36,721 nucleotides of DNA from a virus, in the IMG/VR virus record IMGVR_UViG_3300031576_000739, positions 1-36,721 of that record, one strand, 5' to 3'. Position numbers and translations under genes: made by a program. Within the stretch, counting starts at the first letter, position 1, and each line of letters begins with the position of its first letter. Under the pieces are notes generated by a model. That model saw nothing but the letters and a program-made list of their open reading frames with translations, had not been told where the DNA came from and ran no database searches. Positions 14,863 through 20,838 of this stretch are shown here, in pieces.

Positions 14863-15003
14863 ATGAATCTCTTACAAGCCAAAATTTTGAATAGTTATAA
14901 AATTGACGATTTAGATAATCCGGATACTACAGAAATCTTGGAAATGACCTTTGATAGTGAAACACGAGATCAATATATCCGCGAATATGAACTCAAGGAT
15001 TGA
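14863..15003 (+). CDS. Small hypothetical protein
   Basis: 46 residues from ATG 14863, 2 nt after the previous stop. The frame also has an upstream GTG at 14797 inside the DnaA box, which is less likely. The sequence is acidic and helical, with DDLDNPDTTEILEMTFDSETRDQY. No family is recognised. It overlaps the next zinc gene by 17 nt and belongs to the operon driven from 14659. Confidence 0.5.
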   Translation: MNLLQAKILNSYKIDDLDNPDTTEILEMTFDSETRDQYIREYELKD

Positions 15004-15199
15004 AGAACGAATCCAATGCGACTGTTGCATGCAGATGGTCAGAATAGGCACTTTGCGGGAAGGCTCGGCTGAAAGAGGTCCTAGATGGTGCTCGTGGTGC
15101 TATTATGGAAGTGGAAACCATCTAACTGAATGTCCGGGCCTTAATCACTCTCAATCATTAAATCTTAATAAGGAGAAGCATGTCAAACTTTCTGCCTGA
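14987..15199 (+). CDS. Small zinc-binding protein
   Basis: 70 residues from ATG 14987. Two Cys pairs (CDCCMQM and WCSWCYYG) separated by about 23 residues, plus HLTECPGLNH, suggest a zinc ribbon or knuckle. Its 3' end overlaps the SSB-like gene by 20 nt and contains the recurring CATTAAATCTTAAT (15156-15169) followed by the ribosome site of the next gene. It may serve nucleic-acid binding; nothing more specific is visible. Confidence 0.55.
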   Translation: MNSRIEERIQCDCCMQMVRIGTLREGSAERGPRWCSWCYYGSGNHLTECPGLNHSQSLNLNKEKHVKLSA

Positions 15200-15758
15200 T
15201 GATTACAAAAAGATTCCGACCAGTGGCGGTAATTATATGCGTCTCAAAGATGGAGCAAACACTTTTCGGGTCTTGTCATCAGCGATTATTGGCTGGGAAT
15301 ACTGGACAGAGGATAAAAAACCCGTGCGGGCCAAAGAACGATGGCTAACTATGCCTAAAAATATCCGCATTGAAGATGACGGAAGTTATAAGATAAAGCA
15401 TTTTTGGGCGTTTGCGGTCTGGAACTGTCAAGACAAAGCTGTTCAGATTCTGGAACTCACCCAAGCGACAATCATGCGTGGCGTAAAAGCTCTGGTGGAT
15501 AATCCTAAATGGGGTGATCCGAAAAATTATGATATTACTATAACTCGGACTGGGGAAGGATTTGAGACAGAATATCATGTAGCTGGCGATCCGCCGCTTG
15601 GCCCGACTGATTCTCAAATATTAGCGGCTTATAAACAAAAACCCGTTAATCTGGAAGCTCTATATGACGGCGATGATCCGTTTGCGGCTGAATCAATGAG
15701 AATTACAGTAGATAAATACGATGAGGAAATTAAAAAAATAGGAAATAGCATTAAATAA
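15180..15758 (+). CDS. Phage single-stranded DNA-binding-like protein
   Basis: 192 residues with a strong AAGGAG site at 15170-15175. The sequence shows a five-strand OB-like pattern with aromatic residues: GWEYWTED, HFWAFAVWNCQDKAVQILEL, then NYDITITRTGEGFETEYHVAG. The C-terminal part is acidic (GDDPFAAESMRITVDKYDEEIKK), as in SSBs that recruit partners through an acidic tail. This layout resembles gp32-like SSBs of uncultivated phages. It follows the candidate origin, which fits a replication role. The fold is inferred from pattern, not from a catalytic signature. Confidence 0.6.
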   Translation: MSNFLPDDYKKIPTSGGNYMRLKDGANTFRVLSSAIIGWEYWTEDKKPVRAKERWLTMPKNIRIEDDGSYKIKHFWAFAVWNCQDKAVQILELTQATIMRGVKALVDNPKWGDPKNYDITITRTGEGFETEYHVAGDPPLGPTDSQILAAYKQKPVNLEALYDGDDPFAAESMRITVDKYDEEIKKIGNSIK

Positions 15759-15775
15759 TTAAAAGGAAATCAAAA

Positions 15776-16120
15776 ATGCCTACAATCGAAGTCTCGGAGG
15801 AGACGTTAATAAAACTCAAAGAGCAACTAGGTGAAGATAGTTTTAAGGAAATCAAATCCTATGAGGATTTAGTCGGAGAAAAAGTCTTTTTTCGCACAGT
15901 AACTTACCACGCAATCGGTGAAGTTAAAAAGATTGTCGGACGGTTTGTACATTTGAAAACCGCCTCATGGGTTGCTGATACTGGCAGATTTATGAATTTT
16001 ATTAGAGATGGAGTGCAATCTAATTCCGAAATTGAACCAGTTGGGGAGATGTTTCTAAATATGGATACTGTAGTTGATTTCTTTATTTGGAAACATTCTC
16101 TGCCAAAAGACCAAAAATGA
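15776..16120 (+). CDS. Hypothetical protein next to SSB-like gene
   Basis: 114 residues with AAAGGA before the ATG. An N-terminal helix (SEETLIKLKEQLGEDSFKEIK) is followed by a compact beta-rich part (EKVFFRTVTYHAIGEVKKIVGRF...LKTASWVADTGRFMNF). The N-terminus (MPTIEVSEE) resembles that of many small phage accessory proteins. The 3' end forms ATGA with the repeat-encoded ORF at 16117. No family is recognised. Confidence 0.55.
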   Translation: MPTIEVSEETLIKLKEQLGEDSFKEIKSYEDLVGEKVFFRTVTYHAIGEVKKIVGRFVHLKTASWVADTGRFMNFIRDGVQSNSEIEPVGEMFLNMDTVVDFFIWKHSLPKDQK

Positions 16121-16308
16121 TTGGAATAATTGGAAATATAAACACCTTATATTGGTCTAGGTCTTGGTCTGGGTCTAGGTCTTGGTCTGGGTCTTGGTCT
16201 AGGTCTTGGTCTGGGTCTTGGTCTAGGTCTGGGTCTTGGTCTAGGTCTAGGTCTGGGTCTAGGTCTAGGTCTGGGTCTAGGTCTTGGTCTGGGTCTAGGT
16301 CTAAATAA
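16117..16308 (+). CDS. Ser-Arg/Ser-Trp/Ser-Gly repeat protein
   Basis: 63 residues starting at an ATG that shares ATGA with the previous stop. After a hydrophobic start (MIGIIGNINTLYW) the whole remainder is dipeptides of Ser followed by Arg, Trp or Gly, from 25 copies of the hexamer GGTCTN. The product would be disordered, basic and Trp-rich, possibly able to bind nucleic acid or form condensates. Indels of whole hexamers keep the frame. Translational coupling favours expression, but the ORF could exist simply because the repeat has no stop codons. Confidence 0.4.
   Translation: MIGIIGNINTLYWSRSWSGSRSWSGSWSRSWSGSWSRSGSWSRSRSGSRSRSGSRSWSGSRSK
16154..16303. repeat. 25 tandem copies of hexamer GGTCTN (N = A, T or G)
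   Basis: 150 bp of perfect 6-bp units in which five positions are invariant and the sixth is A, T or G but never C. The order is irregular, with ATG and AAG triplets recurring (A,T,G,A,T,G,T,A at the start; A,A,G,A,A,G near the end). The pattern suggests replication slippage plus drift confined to one codon position. Both strands are open through it: Ser-X on the + strand and Asp-X on the - strand. Confidence 0.95.
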
Positions 16309-16327
16309 TTAAAATTCAAAAACCAAC

Positions 16328-16816
16328 ATGAAAATCAACAAAAACAAACTAGCCACTTATCTCGTAATCGCTCTTTTGATCCTCATGACTTTAGGCATTA
16401 TCTGGAATGGTCTGGGGCTTCTCTACGCAGAAAGCGAAAATCTGTTCTTTAACTACTTTTATGGCCGAGCAATGAGAGATTATCAGTTTATCGAGTACAA
16501 AGCCAAGCAATTATCGGAATTGCCCGTAGAGGCCATTATCTCGCGTGTGTGGGGCAATGAGGCTAAAACCGCCATAATGGTCAGCTGGGCCGAGAACGGG
16601 GCTAGAAAGTGCGATTTAGAGGTCGCAGAGCCTAATGGCTCGGTATCCTATGGGATTTTTATGCTAAACAGCGTGCATTTCAAGAAAGGCTACACGGAAG
16701 CGGATTTCAAGGATTGCGTCAAGAATGTTCAGATCGCCAAGAAGTTCTATAACGAGAGCGGCTGGCATTTGTGGAGCGCTTGGAGGAATAAAAGCTATCT
16801 GGCTTATAAGAAATAA
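16328..16816 (+). CDS. Membrane-anchored lysozyme/transglycosylase-like protein
   Basis: 162 residues. An N-terminal signal-anchor (LATYLVIALLILMTLGIIW) is followed by a small lysozyme-fold domain. The catalytic Glu is probably Glu89 in VSWAENGARKCD. SYGIFMLNSVHF corresponds to the SYGLFQIN-type strand of lytic transglycosylases, and NVQIAKKFYNESGWHLWSAW to the conserved A.KI...G...W.AW helix. It should act on peptidoglycan glycan strands outside the membrane. It is separate from the lysis group at 11-13 kb, so it may serve virion entry or be a second lysin. No ribosome site is seen. Confidence 0.7.
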   Translation: MKINKNKLATYLVIALLILMTLGIIWNGLGLLYAESENLFFNYFYGRAMRDYQFIEYKAKQLSELPVEAIISRVWGNEAKTAIMVSWAENGARKCDLEVAEPNGSVSYGIFMLNSVHFKKGYTEADFKDCVKNVQIAKKFYNESGWHLWSAWRNKSYLAYKK

Positions 16817-17107
16817 ATGTCACTTAACCAACAATTAGTGGATTTAATAAAAAAACAAGGTCGAATCCATTGGAAAGATTTAGAAAGATTCTGCGATAAA
16901 AATGGTTATCGCTGGGCCGATAACGGCACAAAAAGACTAAGAGAAGTCAGAGAAACGCACCACCCGAATTACGACCCAGAAATTGATGTCGAATATTACA
17001 AGGATTCAAAGATTATAGAGTTTTATGTTTATCGGCCAGTTAAAGAATGGTGGAAAGAGGCCCGTTATCAGCACAAACAGCCCGCACCTTTACAACCTTT
17101 ATTTTAA
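16817..17107 (+). CDS. Winged-helix-like small protein
   Basis: 96 residues starting directly after the previous stop. The N-terminal part, QQLVDLIKKQGRIHWKDLERFCDKNGYRWADNGTKRLREVRE (in pieces: a helix, a turn, then a second helix), looks like a helix-turn-helix or winged-helix DNA-binding domain. The C-terminus is basic and aromatic (VYRPVKEWWKEARYQHK). It lies just before the non-coding control region at 17108-17516 and may be a regulator. That role is inferred from fold appearance and position. Confidence 0.45.
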   Translation: MSLNQQLVDLIKKQGRIHWKDLERFCDKNGYRWADNGTKRLREVRETHHPNYDPEIDVEYYKDSKIIEFYVYRPVKEWWKEARYQHKQPAPLQPLF

Positions 17108-17122
17108 CTCTGCGAACCCTCT

Positions 17123-17174
17123 CCTCTCCCAGTCGGAGAATCAACCATTACTTCAGTCTCGAAGATGGGAGAGG
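17123..17174. repeat. 9-bp inverted repeat before promoters
   Basis: CCTCTCCCA (17123-17131) and TGGGAGAGG (17166-17174) form a perfect inverted repeat with a 34-nt interior. It lies 28 nt upstream of the first -35. It could be a cruciform, a looped RNA at the end of the preceding message, or a protein-binding dyad. Confidence 0.5.
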
Positions 17175-17201
17175 ACGGGTTGGCGGATGTGGACAAGCTC
17201 C

Positions 17202-17229
17202 TTGACAAATAAATAGAATGGATTATGAT
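17202..17229 (+). promoter_or_regulatory. Strong sigma70-type promoter (first of two)
   Basis: Perfect TTGACA (17202-17207), a 16-nt spacer and TATGAT (17224-17229). It is followed 19 nt later by the -35 of a second promoter. Confidence 0.7.
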
Positions 17230-17248
17230 GTATCTAGTAAGTTGAAAT

Positions 17249-17277
17249 TTGACATTTTACTGGATTCCGCTTATTAT
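17249..17277 (+). promoter_or_regulatory. Strong sigma70-type promoter (second of two)
   Basis: Perfect TTGACA (17249-17254), an exact 17-nt spacer and TATTAT (17272-17277). The spacer contains CTGGATTCCGC (17260-17270), whose exact complement recurs at 17307-17317 inside the downstream hairpin. This gives an operator-like dyad that straddles the start site (about 17284). Confidence 0.8.
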
Positions 17278-17283
17278 CTATAG

Positions 17284-17340
17284 AGTCCCTAGATGGGGAT
17301 TCTCTGGCGGAATCCAGAGTCTCCATCTAGGGATTTTAAT
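17284..17340 (+). promoter_or_regulatory. 5'-terminal hairpin with alternative pairings (attenuator-like)
   Basis: CCCTAGATGG+GGA (17287-17299) pairs with TCTCCATCTAGGG (17320-17332), with one G-U. CTCTGG (17302-17307) pairs with CCAGAG (17314-17319) inside it, giving a nearly continuous stem with loop CGGAAT, followed by ATTTTAATTT. Competing pairings exist. The loop and 3' arm of the inner stem are complementary to 17260-17270, GGATTC/GAATCC can form within 17297-17315, and TAGATGGG (17290-17297) also matches CCCATCTA at 17399-17406. A transcript from 17284 would begin with this structure. Confidence 0.6.
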
Positions 17341-17486
17341 TTACTCGTGAGTTTTAGTGGTCATACGATAGTTTGATCCTACCCCGGGGAACGGACTACC
17401 CATCTACTAGCAAAGGCTAGAGCTTAACAACGCCGTCGCTCACAAACTTCTTTTTCTCTTTTTTCTTATAGTGAGCGGGGGATATT
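17341..17486 (+). other. Non-coding control region with further hairpins
   Basis: No credible ORF. Visible structures are an 8-bp CCCCGGGG palindrome (17382-17389), a CCCATCTA segment (17399-17406) able to pair with the upstream hairpin arm, a small hairpin CTAGC/GCTAG (17407-17420), and CGCTCAC/GTGAGCG (17437-17443 with 17471-17477) enclosing a 27-nt pyrimidine-rich loop. With the promoters before it and the repressor-like gene after it, this is a long structured 5' leader or a small RNA. No tRNA fold was found. Confidence 0.55.
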
Positions 17487-17519
17487 GCACCACAATAGCA
17501 CTACCATGGCACTACAATG
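17487..17519. repeat. Three 11-bp tandem repeats overlapping start of RHH gene
   Basis: GCACCACAATA (17487-17497), GCACTACCATG (17498-17508) and GCACTACAATG (17509-17519) are consecutive 11-mers. The third includes the ATG of the ribbon-helix-helix gene. A repeat of about one helical turn is typical of operators bound cooperatively by RHH dimers on one DNA face, so autoregulation is likely. The regulation is inferred. Confidence 0.65.
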
Positions 17520-17687
17520 CGAAATAAACATTACAAAGGTAGAAATTTTAGATTATCAGACGAGATTTATGAATCCTTGCAGGAATTAAAAAATACTTTA
17601 GAAATAAGTTGGAATTTGCTTTTTAAGAATTTATTAAATGACTCTAAACGAACTCAAAAATCTAGAAGGCACAAAAGCCGAACGTAA
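17517..17687 (+). CDS. Ribbon-helix-helix (CopG/Arc-like) regulator
   Basis: 56 residues from ATG 17517. An N-terminal basic part and a strand (NFRLSDEIYESL) lead to two helices (DEIYESLQELKNTL and SWNLLFKNLLND), the pattern of the RHH fold in which a dimer's paired strands read the major groove. The C-terminus is basic (RTQKSRRHKSR). Three 11-bp repeats overlap its start codon, suggesting that it represses its own promoter. It overlaps the next gene by 50 nt. No ribosome site is apparent. Confidence 0.6.
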   Translation: MRNKHYKGRNFRLSDEIYESLQELKNTLEISWNLLFKNLLNDSKRTQKSRRHKSRT

Positions 17688-17871
17688 AAAACTTTGGCAA
17701 CTTTGTGAAGAAAAGAAACTGAAATACGTAGACGCAGTAATGATTTTAAGATATTGGTCGAAACGAAAAAACAAAGATACTTTAATTGACGAAATCGGAA
17801 AAGCCCAATTTACAGAAATATTCGGCAATACGCCCGAAGTGGTAAAGCAAAGTGAAGAATTATTTGGATGA
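17638..17871 (+). CDS. Hypothetical helical protein
   Basis: 77 residues, mostly helical and charged (NLEGTKAERKKLWQLCEEKKLKYVDAVMILRYW, then SKRKNKDTLIDEIG). It overlaps the RHH gene's 3' end and joins the methyltransferase gene by ATGA, so it is co-translated with the modification genes. There is no recognised domain. A partner or specificity accessory is possible. Confidence 0.5.
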   Translation: MTLNELKNLEGTKAERKKLWQLCEEKKLKYVDAVMILRYWSKRKNKDTLIDEIGKAQFTEIFGNTPEVVKQSEELFG

Positions 17872-19016
17872 AAATTAACGAAATAATAATGGGAGATACT
17901 TTGTCAGTTTTGAAAACTTGGCCTGATAATGTGATAGATTGCATCATCACATCGCCGCCGTATTGGTCCTTGAGATCATATCTTCCCAAAGACCATCCCG
18001 ATAAGCCGAAAGAGATTGGGCTTGAACCGACATTCAAAGAATACTTGAATAAATTATTTGCGATTTTTGAGGAGACAAAACGGGTTTTGAAACCGACTGG
18101 CAGTTTATGGGTAAATATGGGGGATAGTTATGGTACTCACGCATCTGCTGGTGGTAAAGGACAGTTTGGTTTGAATATGATGGATGATAGCAGGAGTGCT
18201 AGGAGTTGGAAAAAACCAAACTTGGGCTATGAAAAATCCCTCATTGGTCAGCCATGGCGATTGGCCCTGAAACTGATTGACGATGGTAAGTGGATTTTAA
18301 GAGCGGATATAATTTGGGCGAAGCAAATTTACTTCGGCAAAGAACGAAAAACGAAAGGATCGGCAATGCCATCAAGCGTGAAAGATCGGGTGAATATGAC
18401 CCACGAGCATTTGTTTCATTTCACGAAAAGCAAGAAGTATTTTTACGATTTAGACGCGGTGAGGATAAAACAGCAAACTTTTGAGGATAGACCAGATGGT
18501 TTTACTCGCAGTAGAGAGTTCAAATATAATAGCAAATTTTTAGAGGATTATTCGCCACAGACCAAACAATCGGGTCACAGGTTCAACTATCGCGTCCAAT
18601 CAGTAGCGGCCGGAAAAATCAAAGGGCCGCAGTTTAAGGCGAGCGAGGAGGAGATAAGGAATTATCGTGATGAAAGAGCAAAAAAAGCAACAGAGGAAAA
18701 AATGATAACTTTTTATAGCCATTCTAATCGTGGTGAAGAATATAACAATCCCAATGGCAAAAACATTCCTTCGGTCTGGCTCATCGGAACTGAACCTTCC
18801 AAAGAACTGCATTTCGCTAAATTCCCGGAAGGGTTAGTGGAAATTCCGATAAAATCTACTTGTCCGAAAGATGGGATAGTGTGTGATATTTTTATGGGTT
18901 CAGGGACCGTGGCTAAAGTTGCTAGATATTTAGGAAGAAATTTTGTAGGAATTGAATTGAATGGAGAATATATTAAATTGGCAGAGAAAAGATTAGCACA
19001 GCAAGTTCTGGGATGA
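17868..19016 (+). CDS. DNA methyltransferase, beta class (amino-methylating)
   Basis: 382 residues. Catalytic motif IV TSPPYW (residues 28-33) is near the N-terminus and SAM-binding motif I FMGSG (about 342-346) near the C-terminus, followed by GRNFVGIELNGEY. This circular order defines beta-class enzymes that methylate the exocyclic amine of cytosine (N4) or adenine (N6); TSPPYW with Trp favours N4-cytosine. The middle region (roughly 180-300) should hold target recognition. It acts on phage DNA, probably to avoid host restriction. It starts on ATGA of the previous gene and itself overlaps an HNH gene by ATGA. Confidence 0.88.
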   Translation: MKINEIIMGDTLSVLKTWPDNVIDCIITSPPYWSLRSYLPKDHPDKPKEIGLEPTFKEYLNKLFAIFEETKRVLKPTGSLWVNMGDSYGTHASAGGKGQFGLNMMDDSRSARSWKKPNLGYEKSLIGQPWRLALKLIDDGKWILRADIIWAKQIYFGKERKTKGSAMPSSVKDRVNMTHEHLFHFTKSKKYFYDLDAVRIKQQTFEDRPDGFTRSREFKYNSKFLEDYSPQTKQSGHRFNYRVQSVAAGKIKGPQFKASEEEIRNYRDERAKKATEEKMITFYSHSNRGEEYNNPNGKNIPSVWLIGTEPSKELHFAKFPEGLVEIPIKSTCPKDGIVCDIFMGSGTVAKVARYLGRNFVGIELNGEYIKLAEKRLAQQVLG

Positions 19017-19378
19017 CCAAATCTGAACGCAAAGAGTTGAACGCACTTTTACATGAATTATTGAGACTGCGGGATAAATCGTGTCTGCGGTGCGGTAATC
19101 CAGAATTTCAATTAAGCCACGTTAAACCGAAAGGAAAATATCGTAAACTAGAGTTCGATTCAAAAAATATCCTTGCACTTTGCTTTTCTTGCCATTTGGG
19201 ATGGTGGCACAAGGATGTAACCGAGGCTGGGGAATGGTTTGAAGAAAAATATCCTGAACGATACAAATATTTACTGCTTCGTTCGCAAGCAAGTGGACAA
19301 GGAACAAGAAATTATAAATTATTAAAAGTTTTTATTAGCGAGGAGATAAAAAAATATGGAACAATCACTCACAAATGA
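19013..19378 (+). CDS. HNH/NinG-like endonuclease
   Basis: 121 residues. Zinc-binding CLRCG, then FQLSHVKPKGKYRKLEFD (the HNH His with a conserved basic loop), then NILALCFSCHLGWWHKD with the second Cys pair and final His. This matches small phage HNH proteins related to NinG-type recombination nucleases. It overlaps the methyltransferase by ATGA, so the pair is co-expressed. It could act in recombination or packaging, or be the restriction partner of the methyltransferase; sequence does not decide. Confidence 0.7.
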   Translation: MTKSERKELNALLHELLRLRDKSCLRCGNPEFQLSHVKPKGKYRKLEFDSKNILALCFSCHLGWWHKDVTEAGEWFEEKYPERYKYLLLRSQASGQGTRNYKLLKVFISEEIKKYGTITHK

Positions 19379-19547
19379 AACAATCCCTAATTGGTATATT
19401 TGTGTCCATTGTGGCGAATATATCGGTAAGATTAAAAAGATGTATTGTCAATATTGTACAACGGTCACACAGCGAAAAGAAATAGATAAGCAGAATGAAG
19501 AAATTTTTGCTAAGCATGGACTACAATATAGCCATAAAAAGACTTAG
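19356..19547 (+). CDS. Small zinc-ribbon protein
   Basis: 63 residues. CVHCGEYIGKIKKMYCQYC forms two CxxC pairs 13 residues apart, a compact zinc ribbon. The rest is charged and helical. AGGAG lies about 9 nt before its ATG. It overlaps both neighbours. It may bind nucleic acid or regulate. Confidence 0.6.
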   Translation: MEQSLTNETIPNWYICVHCGEYIGKIKKMYCQYCTTVTQRKEIDKQNEEIFAKHGLQYSHKKT

Positions 19548-19839
19548 AGATGTTGCTCTTTCGCCAGGAGAGCTTTCGGAGCTAAAAGCATGGATGGCGG
19601 CTGAATATGCCTTTTTGGCAGGACAAATGGCTGATATATTGTCCCTGAAACCCCAGGAATGGGCTAGGTTGCGTGAAAAGGCCACAAGTGATAGTCAGGC
19701 CGAGAAAGCGTGGGAACTCATGCCAGAGGGCAAATTTGAGCTTTCAGCGAGATACCGAATGAAAGGTTTAACTGCTATGATGAGCGCGATAAATACCAGA
19801 ATAAGAATTTTGGAAGGCGAATCAAAAGCACAATTTTAA
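19516..19839 (+). CDS. Hypothetical helical phage protein
   Basis: 107 residues from ATG 19516 (MDYNIAIKRL); an in-frame ATG at 19495 would add seven residues. Almost fully helical, with LSPGELSELKAWMAAEYAFLAGQMADIL and RYRMKGLTAMMSAINTRIRILEGE. It resembles small unassigned proteins of the recombination/SSB neighbourhood in many phages. No catalytic motif is visible. Confidence 0.55.
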   Translation: MDYNIAIKRLRDVALSPGELSELKAWMAAEYAFLAGQMADILSLKPQEWARLREKATSDSQAEKAWELMPEGKFELSARYRMKGLTAMMSAINTRIRILEGESKAQF

Positions 19840-19871
19840 TAGAAATCAATAATTAAAGAAAGGAGAAGCAG

Positions 19872-20048
19872 ATGAAGAAAAAAATAACTACATTTGGAGA
19901 AGTACTCTGTAGTAAGACTGGATGCAAAAAGGTAATTGGCCATAAAGGATACAATGGAAGAGTTCGCTGGTACGAAGGCGTTCATCAATGCGGATATTTT
20001 TCTACTTGTAGCGATAAACATTTAAAAATGGCGATGGACAGGCAGTAA
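19872..20048 (+). CDS. Small Cys-rich (zinc-binding) protein
   Basis: 58 residues with AAAGGAG shortly before ATG 19872. Cys at LCSKTGCKK and QCGYFSTCSDKH, with two His residues, are suitable zinc ligands. The sequence is basic overall. It stands alone between two longer genes. No family is recognised. Confidence 0.6.
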   Translation: MKKKITTFGEVLCSKTGCKKVIGHKGYNGRVRWYEGVHQCGYFSTCSDKHLKMAMDRQ

Positions 20049-20253
20049 CTCTAAAAGAAGCGAAATGATTCTAGATAAGGGATACCAAAAGCTAAACATT
20101 AACCTCGATGGAATCTGAATAAATTCACAATAATCCTTTTAATCTTTTCTATAATAATTGGGACATGTTTAGGAAAAATTGTTAAATCTATGATAACACA
20201 AGAATGTCAATCTCTCTTTTATGTTTTTGAAGTATGTGCAAAGAAAAACCCCC
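20049..20253. other. Gap without confident gene
   Basis: About 205 nt with only very short ATG ORFs. One frame (about 20113-20270) encodes a hydrophobic stretch (FTIILLIFSIIIG) but has no ATG, GTG or TTG start. The downstream gene has a second possible start at 20221, inside this gap. No clear promoter or terminator was seen. Confidence 0.5.
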
Positions 20254-20814
20254 ATGACCAAATCTAACACCAGAAAAGAGGGAGAGAACCCAACAATAAA
20301 ACATTCAATGAAATGCCCGAAACTGTATGGGCAGGAGTGTAATTGTAATCCTCAACCAATTACCCCTCCTCCACAAGAACATTATCTAGACAGTCGAACT
20401 CCCGAAGAACGGGTCGAAGATATGAAAACATTTGAGGAAAGTACAACAACATCTCCCCCACAAGAGCAAGAATGGGAGGAGAGATTTGATAGGATCGCAC
20501 CAGCACAATTAGAGATCCCTTTTGGCACATTTAATTTAGAGCCAGTTATTTCTCCGATTAAAGAATTTATTAGACAACTCCTCTCCCAAACTCAAGCTGA
20601 AGTAATCAGGGAGATGAAGAAAATGATCCTAGAAAACCGTAAAGACTCTTTATGGGTTGAACAGAATCCCGAAACAGAGGAATTTGAGATTGCTGAACCA
20701 GACTTGGAGAACCATTTATGGGGTGAGGATATGGCTTTTGGCTACAATCAAGCTCTACAAGATTTAGAGGCTAAATTAAAGCAGAAATATGACCTTTTAA
20801 ATCTTAATTACTAA
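20254..20814 (+). CDS. Hypothetical protein, acidic and helical
   Basis: 186 residues from ATG 20254; an in-frame ATG at 20221 would add eleven. An N-terminal Cys cluster (MKCPKLYGQECNCNP) precedes a Pro/Glu-rich linker and a long helix (IKEFIRQLLSQTQAEVIREMKKMI). The C-terminus is acidic and ends in LLNLNY, encoded by the recurring TTAAATCTTAATTACT. This type of protein is common and unassigned in metagenomic phages. No ribosome site marks either start. Confidence 0.5.
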   Translation: MTKSNTRKEGENPTIKHSMKCPKLYGQECNCNPQPITPPPQEHYLDSRTPEERVEDMKTFEESTTTSPPQEQEWEERFDRIAPAQLEIPFGTFNLEPVISPIKEFIRQLLSQTQAEVIREMKKMILENRKDSLWVEQNPETEEFEIAEPDLENHLWGEDMAFGYNQALQDLEAKLKQKYDLLNLNY

Positions 20815-20838
20815 ACAACATTGCCATTGATTAAGTCA

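Noticed and set aside
16154-16303. CRISPR or telomere-like array
   Set aside because: Units are 6 bp with no spacers and no cas genes; a simple in-frame microsatellite explains it better.
16083-16319. Minus-strand ORF of Asp-Leu/Pro/Gln repeats
   Set aside because: It exists because the GGTCTN array has no stop in either strand. Unlike the + strand ORF it has no coupling to a neighbour or ribosome site.
17341-17486. tRNA or tmRNA in the non-coding region
   Set aside because: No acceptor/T-arm pattern with GTTC and CCA could be fitted; hairpins do not form a cloverleaf.
20113-20270. Hydrophobic frame with FTIILLIFSIIIG
   Set aside because: No ATG, GTG or TTG start and it overlaps the next gene in another frame; may be a remnant.
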